Shown here piece by piece: positions 40,401 through 56,045 of a DNA stretch of 64,000 nt; position 1 is the first letter of the stretch; the number at the start of each line of letters is the position of its first letter. The notes beneath the pieces are model-generated. The model was not told the origin of the DNA, searched no databases, and saw only the letters and a program-made list of their open reading frames with translations. The DNA comes from G047528255 sp047528255. GTDB lineage: Bacteria > Bacteroidota > Bacteroidia > Flavobacteriales > Blattabacteriaceae. Location: positions 682,001-746,000 of the forward strand of contig CP180024.1 in the NCBI GenBank assembly GCA_047528255.1, given 5' to 3'. The translations under genes were made by a program, and so were the position numbers.

Positions 40401-42944
40401 ATACCATTCTGTTAATGGTGGATTACGTTTATTCAGCCTCCTAGAGGATCTTTGTTAGAGAAGATGTAGATTTAATCTTTCATATTGTATTCGAAAATTA
40501 TTGATTATAAGTTAATTAACTTATATATGTTTTTATGAACAGCGCATAATAATACCAGAGGCATGATACAAATTATGCCCATTCCTCTATAAAATGCTGG
40601 GAATGAAGACGAGTTAATCCTTTGTATGATATTTTCCTGATCCAAACCAACGCTTTATACTGCCATAAAGTACGTTCTACTTCCCCATTAGGTTTTATTC
40701 ACTAATTATGTTGAATAATATAGCTATCCCTACTTAAGGTAAGTTCTATAGGCTTTCTTCTGTATACGATCTTTGAGGCCTCAATTATGAAAGTAAGACA
40801 CTTTGGCTGGAACTTGGTAACCTTTTTCTACCTATACTTCTCTGAAGTTTACATCCTAGTACTTTAGACCTCTAATATCATACTTATTGGCTGATACGCT
40901 ATGTACTGCTAGTATCATTACATTTTTACCCTACCCCTATGTCCTTATTGTCTCCATGGTAGAGTTTACCTGATTTCTTAAGCCATTTTCCTTGAGTGTC
41001 TACTCCTGATTGAATTTCTTTTTTTACCCTTGCTTTTCTTTGACTGATTTGCTTTTCCCCTCTTTCTTCCGATCCTCCACTACGTGGGTTGGATCTCCCT
41101 TGAGCGAAATGGGGGGACACTTACTGTAATACTATCATCTACTATCACTCCTGTTTTAACTATCGCTTGATACTTTTCTAATTCCTTATTGATCTTTTTC
41201 AATAATATCTCATATGCCTTTTTAGCTACTATTTCATTGCGAAATATACATAGAGTCGGATGATCTGGTATTTTATCTCCAATCAAAAACTACAAAAGCG
41301 CATGCAGCTCAAGAATTCTTTCACCAATTCTTCCGTTCCTACATCACTTAGATCATACTAGTGACTCAAAAGCATAATATTAAATAACGACATTCTACTG
41401 TAAGCAGGTTGCCTTTTATTCCCTTCCTTTTTGATATATTTTTCTTATTTCTTTCTACATCCCTTCCCAGTGAATCAAGGTGTTTAATCTTTTGAAAAAC
41501 TCACTCCTTCTGTTAGACCGTTCCATATAAAGTTCACTAAAGCTTATTTGTGCGGAGCTTCTGAGTATAGAGCCGAATTTTTTATTTTCTACTCCAAATA
41601 GACGAAACGAGAACGTTGCATGGAAGAAAGAATTTAAAATATTTGTAAATCAAATATATTGTTTCGTATATATATGGATATATAAAATAAAAAATTCGGA
41701 TTCTATGCTCAGAAGCTCCGCACAAATAAATTTTACTAAACTATATATGGACGTTCTACCAGAAGAAGGAATTTTTCAAAAACTTAAACACCTTGATCCA
41801 CTGGGAAGGTATGGAAAAAGAAATAAGAAAAATATATCAAAAAAGACAGGGAATAAAAAGCCAACCTACTTACAATGTAATATCGTTATTTAAGATTATG
41901 CTTTTGAGTCACTAGTATGATCTCAGTGATGTAGAAACGGAGAAATTGGTGAAAGAATCCTTGAGATGCATGCGATTTTGTGGTTTTCGATTGGAAATAA
42001 AATCCCAGATCATCCGACTCTATGTATATTTCACAATGAAATAGTAGCCAAAAAGACATATGAGGCATACTGAAAAAAATCAATAAGGAATTAGAAAAGA
42101 ATCAGGCGATAGTTAAAACAGGCGTGATCGTAGATGCTAGTATTACAGTGAGCCCCCCTATCTCCAAAGGGAGATCCTACCCATGTAGTGGAGGATCGGA
42201 AGAAAGAGAGGGAAAAAGCAAATCAGTCAAAGAAAAGCAAGAGTAAAAAAAGAGACTCAATCAGAAGTAGACCTTCAAGTAAAATGGCTCAAGAAATCAG
42301 GTAAACTCTACTACGAAGATAAAAAGAACATAGGGGGTAATAAAAATGGGATAATACATCTGTACATAGCCGTAGCAACCAATGAGCATGATAGTAAAGA
42401 GCTAAATCCATTAATAAGAAAACTAGGATATAAACCCAGAAAAGATATATGCAGACAAAGATTACCAAGTTCCAACCAACGTGTCTTACTTTCATAGTAG
42501 AGGCATTAAAGACCGTATACAGAAAAAAGCCTATAGGAACCGACCCTTAAGTAGGATAGCTATATTATTTAACATAATTAGTGAATAAAACCCGATTGGG
42601 TAGTAGAACGTACTTTTGGCAGTATAACGCGTTGGTTTGTATCAGGCGAGTCTCGTTACAAAGGATTAGCTCTCGTCTGCATACCCAGCATATTATGGGG
42701 GATATAGCTCATATATTTGTATCGTGACCCTGAAATTATTATGTGCTCTCCATAAAAACAGATATAATTAATTAATTTATAATCAACACTATTTCGAATA
42801 CAATGTGAACGACTAAAACTAGATGTTCTCTAACGAATCCGATCTAGGAGACTGAATAAACGTAATCCACCATTAACACAATGGTATCGAAACAATACAT
42901 TGATTTACAAAAATTTTAACCTCCTTATCCCATGCAACGGTCTC
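40401..42944 (-). mobile_element. IS5-like element split by a nested copy, with 5-bp target duplication
   Basis: Outer element in two parts, 40401-41608 and 42889-42944, interrupted by the plus-strand copy at 41609-42888. GAAAC is present at 41604-41608 and again at 42889-42893. Fragments 40926-41120 and 41080-41286 carry VKKEIQSGVDTQGKWLKKSG and IVAKKAYEILLKKINKELEK. Confidence 0.88.
41609..42888 (+). mobile_element. IS5-like element nested in another copy, dead transposase
   Basis: 1280 bp from GAGAACGTTGCATGG to AACACAATGGTATC, flanked by GAAAC repeats. The N-terminal fragment 41705-41893 reads MLRSSAQINFTKLYM, then breaks. Confidence 0.9.
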
Positions 42945-43021
42945 ATAAATAAAGTAGAATAAAAGAAGATGTATACTTGTAGTAAAGCGTCTGGACTTAT
43001 CTCAAACCATCCTTCTCATAA

Positions 43022-44173
43022 TTAATCATGGATTGATTTCATCAATTTTTTTGATATGACCAGTTTTTGGATTTCGGTGGTGCCTTCTCCTATGGTGCAT
43101 AGTTTGGCGTCGCGATAGAATTTTTCTACCGGAAAATCTTTTGTATACCCATATCCTCCGAAGATTTGTACCGCCTCGTTGGCAATACGTACACAGGCCT
43201 CCGAAGTATAGTATTTACACATTGCGCTTTCTATGCTCATCGGTTGGCCTTTTTGTTTTTTATCACAAGCTTTATAGATTAAGAGTTCGGCTGCTTCGAT
43301 TTCTGTGGCCATTTCGGCCAACTTGAATCCAATTGCTTGAAAATCACCGATAAATTGTCCAAATTGTTTTCTTTCTTGGGCATACTTTAAGGCTGCTTCA
43401 AAGGCTCCTTTGGCAATGCCCAATGAGAGAGCAGCAATGGAGATTCTGCCCCCATCGAGAATTTTCATCGCTTGAATAAGGCCTTCCCCTATTTCTCCCA
43501 GTCGTTGACTGTCAGGGATACGGCAATCATTTAAAATAAGTTCAGCTGTTTCTGAGGCGCGCATTCCTAATTTGTTCAATTTGCGTCCACCAGAGAGGCC
43601 GGGAGTTCCTTTTTCTACAACAAAGGCTGTCATTCCGTGGCTGTCGTTTTTTTCTCCAGTTCGAGCGATGATTACGCTGATTTTTGCGCTGATAGCATGT
43701 GTGATGAAGCTTTTCGTTCCGTTGAATAGCCATTCATTTCCGTCACGAAGGGCGGTGGTGCTCATGTTTCTGGTATCAGAGCCTGTAACCGTTTCGGTAA
43801 GGGCCCAGGCCCCGATGCAAGATCCGGAGGCTAGTCTGGGCAGCCATTGTTTTTTTTGAGTTTCGTTTCCGAATGAAAGGATATGACTCGTACAAAGAGA
43901 ATTGTGTGCTGCTACTGATAAGCCAATGGCTGGATCTACCTTCGATATTTCTTCGATCAGGCTGACATATTCGAAGTAGGATAACTCGGCTCCTCCGAAT
44001 TTTTCCGGAACGAGGGCTCCCATATATCCCATCTTGCCCATCTCTTTGAATAATTCTATGGGGAAACTTTGTGTTTCGTCCCATTTCATGATGTATGGAC
44101 GGATTTTTTTTTCTGCGAAATCTCTCACGGATGTGGCTAATAGTTGTTGGGATTCGGATTTTTCCAGGTTCAT
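43022..44173 (-). CDS. Acyl-CoA dehydrogenase, short/branched-chain type
   Basis: A 383-residue flavoprotein of normal length. It oxidises acyl-CoA to trans-2-enoyl-CoA and passes electrons to electron-transfer flavoprotein. Visible features: GAWALTETVTGSDTRNMSTTA (flavin and substrate contacts), ISVIIARTGEKNDSHGMTAFVVEKGTPGL, LGIAKGAFEAALKYAQERKQFG, IFGGYGYTKDFPVEKFYRDAKL, and IGEGTTEIQ with the expected catalytic Glu. This suggests some fatty-acid or branched-chain amino acid breakdown. It stands alone with a -7 box 23 nt before the ATG and IS fossils on both sides. Confidence 0.93.
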   Translation of the reverse strand: MNLEKSESQQLLATSVRDFAEKKIRPYIMKWDETQSFPIELFKEMGKMGYMGALVPEKFGGAELSYFEYVSLIEEISKVDPAIGLSVAAHNSLCTSHILSFGNETQKKQWLPRLASGSCIGAWALTETVTGSDTRNMSTTALRDGNEWLFNGTKSFITHAISAKISVIIARTGEKNDSHGMTAFVVEKGTPGLSGGRKLNKLGMRASETAELILNDCRIPDSQRLGEIGEGLIQAMKILDGGRISIAALSLGIAKGAFEAALKYAQERKQFGQFIGDFQAIGFKLAEMATEIEAAELLIYKACDKKQKGQPMSIESAMCKYYTSEACVRIANEAVQIFGGYGYTKDFPVEKFYRDAKLCTIGEGTTEIQKLVISKKLMKSIHD

Positions 44174-44195
44174 AACAACAAAAAATTTATAGGGT

Positions 44196-44203
44196 CAAAT
44201 ATA
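44196..44203 (-). promoter_or_regulatory. -7 box of the acyl-CoA dehydrogenase gene
   Basis: Minus-strand TATATTTG fits TAnnTTTG exactly; predicted leader about 16 nt. In 44204-44316 a plus-strand CTCTTTAAAGAG followed by eight T (44262-44281) looks terminator-like, but no plus-strand gene now precedes it. Confidence 0.5.
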
Positions 44204-44316
44204 ACTTGACTTTTTGGAAATTTTATTTTTCCATTTCTTCTATATTTTTTATGTCTTCCAGCTCTTTAAAGAGTTTTTTTTCTCTATGCTCTATAATTTT
44301 TTAAGAAACGGGTCGA

Positions 44317-45528
44317 TAAGATTATATTAAGGTGGATTACGTTTATTCAGCCATCCTAGATGGCTCATTGAAAACGATGGAGTTTCATCTTTTTAGATTT
44401 TATTCGAAATAATATTGATTATAAGTTAATTAATTATATCTATTTTTATGAACAGCGCATAATAATGCCAGAGGCACGATACAAATTATGCGCCATAGTA
44501 TCCATAAGATGCTGGGAATGCACACGAGCTAATCGTAACCTTGCTTGATCCAATACAACCTTTTATATTACCAAAGGTATGTTCTACTACCCATCGGTTT
44601 TTATTCATTAATTATGTTGAATAATATAGCTATCCTACTTAAGGACCGAGTCCTATAAGGCTTTTTTCTATATACGGCCTTTGATGCCTCGACTATGAAA
44701 GTAAAATACCTTGTCTGGTACTTGGGAACCTTTGTCTGCATATACTTTTCTGGGTTATATTCTAGTTTGCTTATTAATGGCTTTAGACCTCTACTATCAT
44801 GCTCATTGGCTGCTACGCTATGTACTACTAGTATCATTCTATTTTTACCCCCCCCTATGTNCTTTTTNTATCNGTAGTAGAGTTTACCTGATTTCTTGAA
44901 CCATTTTCCTTGAGTGTCTACTCCTGATTGAGTCTCTTTTTTTACCCTTGCTTTTCTTTGACTGATTTGCTTTTTCCCCCTCTTTCTTCGGATCCTCCAC
45001 TACGTGAGTAGGATCTCTCCTTGGTAAGGAGGGGGACTCACTGTAATAGTGGCATCTACTATCACGCCTGTATTAACTATCGTCTGATGCTTTTCTAATT
45101 TCTTATTAATCTCTTTTCAGTAAGAGCTCATATGCCTTTTTGGCTACTATTTCATTTCGAAATCTGCATAGAGTCGTATAATCTGGGATCTGATCTTCTA
45201 ATCGAAAAACATAAAAGTGCAGGAAGCTCAAGGATTCTTTCACCAATTTTTCCGTTCCTACATAACTGAGATCATAGTAGTGAATAAAAGCATCATATTA
45301 AATAACGATATTCTACTGTAAGCAGGTTGTCTTTTTATTCCCTGGTCTTTTTGATATATTTTTTCTTATTTCTTTCTCCATCCCTTCCAAGTGGATGAAG
45401 GTATTTAACCTTAATAAAACTCACTCCTTTTAGTAGAAGGTTCCATATATAGTTCACTAAAATTTATTTGTACGGTACTTTTGAGCATAGAGCCGAATTT
45501 TTTATTTTCTATTCCAAATAGACGAAAC
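44317..45528 (-). mobile_element. IS5-like element, left tip replaced by an inverted copy
   Basis: Degraded right end AAGATTATATTAAGGTGG near 44317, ending at AGACGAAAC (45528), the recurrent GTTTC site. Fragment 44601-44837 translates identically to 46270-46506 of the facing copy. Ambiguous bases at 44861, 44868 and 44873. Confidence 0.85.
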
Positions 45529-46692
45529 GAGAACGTTGCATAGGAGAAGAATATTAAAATATTTGTAAATCAATATATTGTTTCGTATATTCTGAAGTAG
45601 AAAATAAAAAATTCGGATCTATGCTCAGAAGCACCGCTCAAATAAGACTTAGTGAATTATATATAAAACGCTTTACCAGAAAGAGTTAGTTTTTTAAAGC
45701 TTAAACACCTTGATCCATTGGAAAGGGATGGAAAAAGAAATATGAAAAATATATCAAAAAGGCCAGGGAATAAAAGACCACCTGCTTACATTGGAATATC
45801 GTTATTTAAAATGATGTTTTTGAGTCACTGGTATGATTTCAGTGATGTAGGAACGGAAAAATTGGTGAAAGAATCCTTGAGCTTCCTGCGTTTTTATGTT
45901 TTTCGATTGGAAGATCAGATCCCGGATTATACGATTCTATGCATCATTCGCAATGAAATAGTAGCCAAAAAGGCATATGATCTTTTACTGAAAAAGATGA
46001 ATAAGGAATTAGAAAAGCATCAGGCGATAGTTAATACAGGAGTGATAGTAGATGCCACTATTACAGTGAGTCCCCCTCCCCTACCAAGGGAGATCCTACT
46101 CACGTAGTGGAGGATCTGAAAAAAGAGAAGGAAAAAGCAAATCAGTAAAAGAAAAGAAAGGGTAAAAAAAGAGACTCAATCAAGAGTAGATACTCAAGGA
46201 AAATGGTTCAAGAAATCAGGTAAACTCTACTACAGATATAAAAAGCACATAGGGGGGGGTAAAAATAGAATGATACTAGTAGTACATAGCGTAGCAGCCA
46301 ATGAGCATGATAGTAGAGGTCTAAAGCCATTAATAAGCAAACTAGAATATAACCCAGAAAAGTATATGCAGACAAAGGTTCCCAAGTACCAGACAAGGTA
46401 TTTTACTTTCATAGTCGAGGCATCAAAGGCCGTATATAGAAAAAAGCCTTATAGGACTCGGTCCTTAAGTAGGATAGCTATATTATTCAACATAATTAAT
46501 GAATAAAAACCGATGGGTAGTAGAACATACCTTTGGTAATATAAAAGGTTGTATTGGATCAAGCAAGGTTACGATTAGCTCGTGTGCATTCCCAGCATCT
46601 TATGGATACTATGGAGCATAATTTGTATCGTGCCTCTGGCATTATTATGCGCTGTTCATAAAAATAGATATAATTAATTAACTTATAATCAA
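44402..46692. repeat. 2.3-kb inverted pair of IS copies with a nearly identical ~515-bp tract
   Basis: 44402-44916 is the reverse complement of about 46192-46692 with one clear mismatch (GCGCC versus GCTCC) plus the three N positions. Sequence outside the tract, both toward the tips and toward the centre, is clearly more diverged. Confidence 0.8.
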
Positions 46693-46801
46693 TATTATTT
46701 CGAATACAAAAAAATTGTGAAGTACTAAATCTACATCTCCTCTAAGTAGACCTATCCAGGCGGTTGAATAAACCGTAATCCAGTATTAACACAATGATCT
46801 C
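45529..46801 (+). mobile_element. IS5-like element, near full length, dead transposase
   Basis: GAGAACGTTGCATAGG at 45529 to AACACAATGATCTC at 46801. The N-terminal fragment 45718-46107 reads PAYIGISLFKMMFLSHWYD, then IVAKKAYDLLLKKMNKELE and VDATITVSPPP. An eight-G run (46252-46259) shifts the frame before MILVVHSVAANEHDSRG. Confidence 0.88.
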
Positions 46802-46835
46802 GGCCCATAATAACCCAAAAATTCAATAAAATAAA

Positions 46836-46866
46836 AAACCGCTGCAAGTCAACCTTACAGCGGTTT
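46836..46866 (-). terminator. Intrinsic terminator of the rRNA operon
   Basis: On the minus strand AAACCGCTG...CAGCGGTTT forms a 9-bp stem, extendable by CTT/AAG past one mismatch, followed by TTTTTTATTTTATT. It lies just after 5S. Confidence 0.82.
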
Positions 46867-46874
46867 AATAAAAA

Positions 46875-46979
<105 letters not shown>

Positions 46980-47030
46980 AAATCGTTTAAAATTTCGACA
47001 TACTTCAAGATAAATAAAATCCGCTGTTTC

Positions 47031-49905
<2,875 letters not shown>

Positions 49906-49982
49906 TGTTTGTGTGAAATTTCACATTTTTACAGACTAGATTTTATTTATCTTAATATATGTCAAAGAACTTTTTTATCAAG

Positions 49983-50056
49983 TGGAGAATATCGGGCTCG
50001 AACCGATGACCTTCTGCGTGCAAGGCAGGCGCTCTAGCCAACTGAGCTAATTCCCC
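49983..50056 (-). tRNA. tRNA-Ala (anticodon TGC)
   Basis: Seventy-four nt: acceptor GGGGAAT/ATTCTCC, D stem GCTC/GAGC, anticodon loop CTTGCAC, T arm ATCGG-TTCGAGC-CCGAT. The anticodon stem CCTGC/GCAGA has a C-A mismatch at 27-43. Located in the 16S-23S spacer as usual. Confidence 0.94.
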
Positions 50057-50071
50057 TTCCCCCCTTTTACG

Positions 50072-50145
50072 TAGTCTCGCGCGGATTTGAACCGCGGACC
50101 TCTACATTATCAGTGTAGTGCTCTAACCAACTGAGCTACGAGACT
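50072..50145 (-). tRNA. tRNA-Ile (anticodon GAT)
   Basis: Seventy-four nt: acceptor AGTCTCG/CGAGACT, D stem GCTC/GAGC, anticodon stem CTACA/TGTAG fully paired with loop CTGATAA, T arm CGCGG-TTCAAAT-CCGCG. First tRNA after 16S. Confidence 0.95.
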
Positions 50146-50245
50146 CTTTTAAAAAAGAAGTCAGGCGGCTTTTTCTCTACGAGAATACTTAAATCAAAAA
50201 AACAAAAACCTTGAAAATCACCTATGAGGGGGATATTCTTCTCTA

Positions 50246-51776
<1,531 letters not shown>

Positions 51777-51894
51777 TGTTTTATTAAATACTTTCGAAGT
51801 TTCGATCCACCTCAAAGGAACTTTCAAGGTCTTTGTTTTTTTATTTTGATTTGAATGAACGTCCATTTGTTTTGTTTCCCATCGAAACGTGCTG

Positions 51895-51902
51895 CAAATA
51901 TA
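51895..51902 (-). promoter_or_regulatory. rRNA operon -7 box
   Basis: Minus-strand TATATTTG fits TAnnTTTG exactly, about 120 nt before the 16S 5' end; A and T runs lie just upstream. The remaining stretch to 52151 is A/T-rich with no gene seen. Confidence 0.6.
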
Positions 51903-52151
51903 CATATTTTTTTTTGCTAAAAAAAAACATCCAGTTTTTTTAGATTTCTTTTCAGAAAACTATTTCTCCAAAAAAGAAATCGATTAAAAACTGTTTTTTC
52001 AGAGAACGATTCAATAAACGTCCTTCGCATTAGCGAGTGCTAATATAAAAATGAATTTGAATCTTTCAAAGAAAGATGATGAATATTTTTTATATTTTTA
52101 CAATTAAACTGATTTATAAGAGGTTGAGTTTTTTTATAACTCTCTCTTTGA

Positions 52152-52192
52152 GAGAGATGCATGAGAAAAGGATGTTAAAATATTTTTAAATC
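52152..52192 (+). mobile_element. Solo IS left-end remnant
   Basis: GAGAGATGCATGAG...TTAAAATATTTTTAAATC, cut by the inverted right end of the next copy. Confidence 0.65.
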
Positions 52193-54745
52193 GAAACTAT
52201 CGTGTTAATAGTGGATTACGTTTATTCAGTCTCCTAGATGAGTTTCGTTGAATATCGATATAGATTTAGCTTTTCATATTGTATTTGAAATAATATTGAT
52301 TATAAACTAATTATATCTATTTTTTTTATGAACAGCTCATAATAATTCCAAAATAGCGATACAAATTATATGCCACAAGTCAATAAGAAGCTGAGCATGC
52401 ACATGAGCTAATCCATTTGTAATAGCCTTTCCTAATACAAACCAAGGTTTTACACTGCCAAAAGTACCTTCTACTACCTATCGGGTTTTACGCACTAATT
52501 TATTAAATAATATAACCATACTAACCTAAGAGACAGTTCCTATAGGGACTCTTCTGTATACATCTTTAATGCTTCGACTATAAAAGTAAGAAACGTTTGG
52601 CTGAAACTTAGTAACCTTTGTCTGCATATACTTCTCTGGGTTTATATCCTAGATTTTCTTATTAATGGCTTTAGCTCTCTATTATCATGCTTATTGTCTG
52701 CTACGCTATGTACTGCTACATATCATTCCATTTTTATCCATCCCTATGTACTTCTTGTATCCGTAGTAGAGTTAGTTTACTTGATTTCTTAAAGCATTTT
52801 CTTTGAGTGTCTACTCCTTGATTAATCTCTTTTTTTTACCCTTGCTTTTCTTTGAGTGATTTGCTTTTCCCCTCTTCCTTCCGATCCTTCACTACGTAGC
52901 TATACGCCCCCTTAAGAGCAAAGAGTATCAATGTAATACTGGCATTCTACTATCACTTCTATTTTAACTATCTCCTGATTCTTTTCTAATTCCTTATTGA
53001 TTTTTTTTCAGTAAGCGTTCATATAGCTTTTTAGCTACTATTTCATTGCAAAATCTGCATAGAAGCGTATGATATGGGATCTGATTTTCTAATCGAAAAC
53101 CACAAAATCGCATGCAGCTCAAGGAGTCTTTCACCAATTCTTCCGTTCCTACATCACTGATGTTTATAGCAGTGACTCAAAAGTATTATTTTAAATAACA
53201 ATATACCACTGTAAGCAGATTGGTCTTTTATTCCCTGACCTTTTTGATATATTTTTCTTATTTCTTTCTCCATCCCTTCCCCGTGGATAAAGGTCTTTAA
53301 CCTTTTGAAAAACTCACTACCTTCTGGTAGAACGTTCCATATATAGTTCACTAAGGCTTATTTGCGCGGTACTTTTGAGCCTAGAACTGATTTTTTTATT
53401 TTCTACTTAAAATACATAAAACAATATATTGATTTACAATACAAGACCATTGTGTTAATGGTGGATTAGGTTTATTGAACCTCCTAGATGGCTTCGTTAG
53501 AGAAAATGTAGATTTAATTTTTCATATTGTATTCAAAAAAACGTTAACTATAAAACAGTTAATTATCTATATTTTTATGGATAGCGTATAATAATTCCAG
53601 GGGAACCATACAAATTATGCGCCATATCCATCATAAGATGCTAGGCATGCACACGCGCTAATCCTTTGTAACTAGCCTTTCCTTATACAAACCAACGTTT
53701 TATACGTACAAAAGTACGTTCTACTACCCATCAGTTTTTACTCACTAATTTGTTGAATAATATAGGCATCCTACTTAAGGGATAGTTCCTATAGGCTTTC
53801 TTCTGTATACAGTCTTTGATGCCTCGACTATGAAAGTAAAACATGTTGGCTGGCACTTGGTAACCTTTTTCTACATATATTTCTCTGGGCTTATATCCTA
53901 GTTTGCTTATTAATGGCTTTAGCCTTCTACTATCATGCTCATTGGCTGCTACGCTATGTACAGCTAGTATCATTCCATTTTTATTCCCTCCTATGTGCTT
54001 CTTGTATCCGTAGTAGAGTTTACCTGATTTCTTGATCCATTTTCCTTGAGTATCTATTCCTGATTGAGTCTCTTTTTTTACCCTTCCTTTTCTTTGACTA
54101 ATTTGCTTTTGCCCCTCTTCCTTCCGATCCTACACTACGGAGGCATGAGCTCCCTTTGGAGAAAAGGGACTCACTGTAATATTGGCATCTACTATAACAC
54201 CTGTTTTAACTATCGCCTGATGCTTTTCTAATTCCTTATTGATATTTTTCAGTAAGCGTTCATATGCCTTTTTCGCTACTATTTCATTGAGAAATCTACA
54301 TAAAATCGTATGATCTGGGTCTGATCTTCCAATCGAAAACCACAAAAGTGCATGTATCTCAATTATTCTTTCACCAATTCTTCCGTTCCTACATCACTGA
54401 GATCATACCAGTGACTTAAAAGTATCATCTTAAATGACTATATTCCACTGTAAGCAGGTGGCGTTTATTCTCTGACCTTTTTGACATATTTTTTTTATTT
54501 CTTTTTCCATCTCTTTCCAGTGGATCACTGGTTTTTAACCTTTTGAAAAAATCACTCCTTCTGGTAGAACGTTCCATATATAGTTCACTAAAGCTTATTT
54601 GTGCGGTGCTACTGAGCATAGTAGTAGAATTTTTTATTTCATACTCCAAATACACGAAACAATATATTAATTTACACTATTTTAACACCCTTCTTCCATG
54701 CAACGTTCTCAATACTTTAATCTATTTCTATCATGCAACATTCTC
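52193..54745 (-). mobile_element. IS5-like element split near its left tip by a nested copy
   Basis: Outer element 52193-53442 plus its left tip 54711-54745 (AATACTTTAATC...CATGCAACATTCTC). AATAC occurs at 53438-53442 and 54711-54715, a 5-bp target duplication. The N-terminal fragment 53154-53351 reads IRKIYQKGQGIKDQSAYSGI. Confidence 0.87.
53443..54710 (-). mobile_element. IS5-like element nested in another copy, dead transposase
   Basis: 1268 bp from AAGACCATTGTGTTAATGG to CATGCAACGTTCTC. Fragments 53731-53973 (MILAVHSVAANEHDSRRLKP) and 54130-54345 (VIVDANITVSPFSPKG) hold parts of the DDE domain. Confidence 0.9.
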
Positions 54746-54825
54746 AGAATAAATATACATCGTTCTCCAACGAATCCCATCTAGGATGGCTGAATAAACG
54801 TAATCCACCTTAACACAATAGTCTC
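54746..54825 (+). mobile_element. IS right-end fragment
   Basis: Eighty bp ending TAACACAATAGTCTC. The next 93 bp (54826-54918) to the rluD stop hold no feature I recognise beyond a short CGATC/GATCG hairpin. Confidence 0.7.
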
Positions 54826-54918
54826 GTATTGAAAAATAAACAATCAGACGGCTGTTCAGGGTGAGTATTTGGATGCCCGTAAGCTTTCTGTCCGATCTTT
54901 ATGATCGTCACTCGCCGA

Positions 54919-55971
54919 TTATTGATTGTTTGCTCCGTTTCCGGTGTAGGTCCGCCATTTTTCCAACGTAGAGCGCATGTCCTCCGGAAGAGGACATTCA
55001 AAGAGAAGCCGCTTCTTGCTCACCGGGTGTACGAACCCTAAAGACGCTGCGTGCAAAGCTTGTCTAGGTAATCCTGCAAAACAATTTTCTACGAATTGTT
55101 TGTATTTCGAAAAGATCACTTCTTTGAGAACTTTGTCCCCGCCATAGAGGGCATCATTGAAGAGAGGGTGACCCAGATATTTGAAATGAGCGCGGATCTG
55201 ATGTGTACGACCTGTTTCCAAACGGCAAGCTGCGAGAGTCACGTACCGAAATCGTTCCAAGACTTCGTAATGCGTCACGGCATGTTTACCATGGTCTCCC
55301 TCCGGGAATACATCCATCTGTTTGCGGTCGCGCAGACTGCGACCGATATGACCTATGATCGTTCCTTTTTCTTCAGAAAAATCTCCCCATACAAGAGCGA
55401 GATATTTCCTTTGAGTGGTACGGAAGAAAAACTGCCGAGCTAGATCCTGTAAACTGTATTCGTTTTTTGCCACGACGAGCAAGCCTGAAGTATCCTTGTC
55501 TATACGGTGCACCAGACCCGGGCGATCCAAATCGTTGTTTGAGATGGGCAATCCCTCAAAATGATATTTCAAAGCGTTGACGAGTGTCCCACTATAATTC
55601 CCGTGTCCGGGGTGAACGACCATCCCGGCAGGTTTGTTCACCACGATAAGATCTTGATCAGCATGGACGATATCTAAGGGAATGTCTTCGGCGATGAGTT
55701 CGGTCAGGCGTGGCGGATGAACTATCAAAACTTGTACCGTATCGAGTGCTTTGACGCGATAGTTGGATTTCACCACCTTTCCGTTGACCCGAACATTTCC
55801 TAACTTTATAGCGTTTTGAATCTTGTTTCGAGTACTGTTTTCTATGAAGTTAATCAAAAACTTATCCACTCGAAGAGGGACTTGTCCTTTATCAGAGATA
55901 AATAAAAAATTTTCATATAAAGCGTCTTGCTCTTCTAATTTATTCAGGTCGTCAGGTCTTGTCGGATCCAT
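54919..55971 (-). CDS. rluD: 23S rRNA pseudouridine synthase, RluD-type
   Basis: A 350-residue protein. The N-terminal S4 RNA-binding domain (VPLRVDKFLINFIENSTRNKIQNAIKLGNVRVNGKVV) precedes the RluA-family catalytic domain. The catalytic Asp is in HRIDKDTSGLLVVAKN (about 150), with later motifs KYLALVWGDF, CRLETGRTHQIRAHFKYLGHPLFND and RQALHAASLGFVHP. RluD-type enzymes make pseudouridines in helix 69 of 23S rRNA. It follows the PASTA gene by 74 nt on the same strand, an order familiar in Bacteroidota, where ddl often comes next; here an IS fossil comes instead. Confidence 0.93.
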   Translation of the reverse strand: MDPTRPDDLNKLEEQDALYENFLFISDKGQVPLRVDKFLINFIENSTRNKIQNAIKLGNVRVNGKVVKSNYRVKALDTVQVLIVHPPRLTELIAEDIPLDIVHADQDLIVVNKPAGMVVHPGHGNYSGTLVNALKYHFEGLPISNNDLDRPGLVHRIDKDTSGLLVVAKNEYSLQDLARQFFFRTTQRKYLALVWGDFSEEKGTIIGHIGRSLRDRKQMDVFPEGDHGKHAVTHYEVLERFRYVTLAACRLETGRTHQIRAHFKYLGHPLFNDALYGGDKVLKEVIFSKYKQFVENCFAGLPRQALHAASLGFVHPVSKKRLLFECPLPEDMRSTLEKWRTYTGNGANNQ

Positions 55972-56045
55972 CTAATCGTTCATTCTATGATAATATTTGC
56001 ATCAGGTAGGAGCTTGGGGAAATCTTTTGATATTGTTTTCTTTTT

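Noticed and set aside
50226..50233. C-rich TCCCCCTC downstream of 16S as an alternative anti-Shine-Dalgarno
   Set aside because: It lies about 17 nt beyond the altered tail, outside the expected mature 3' end, and lacks the CCUCC spacing.
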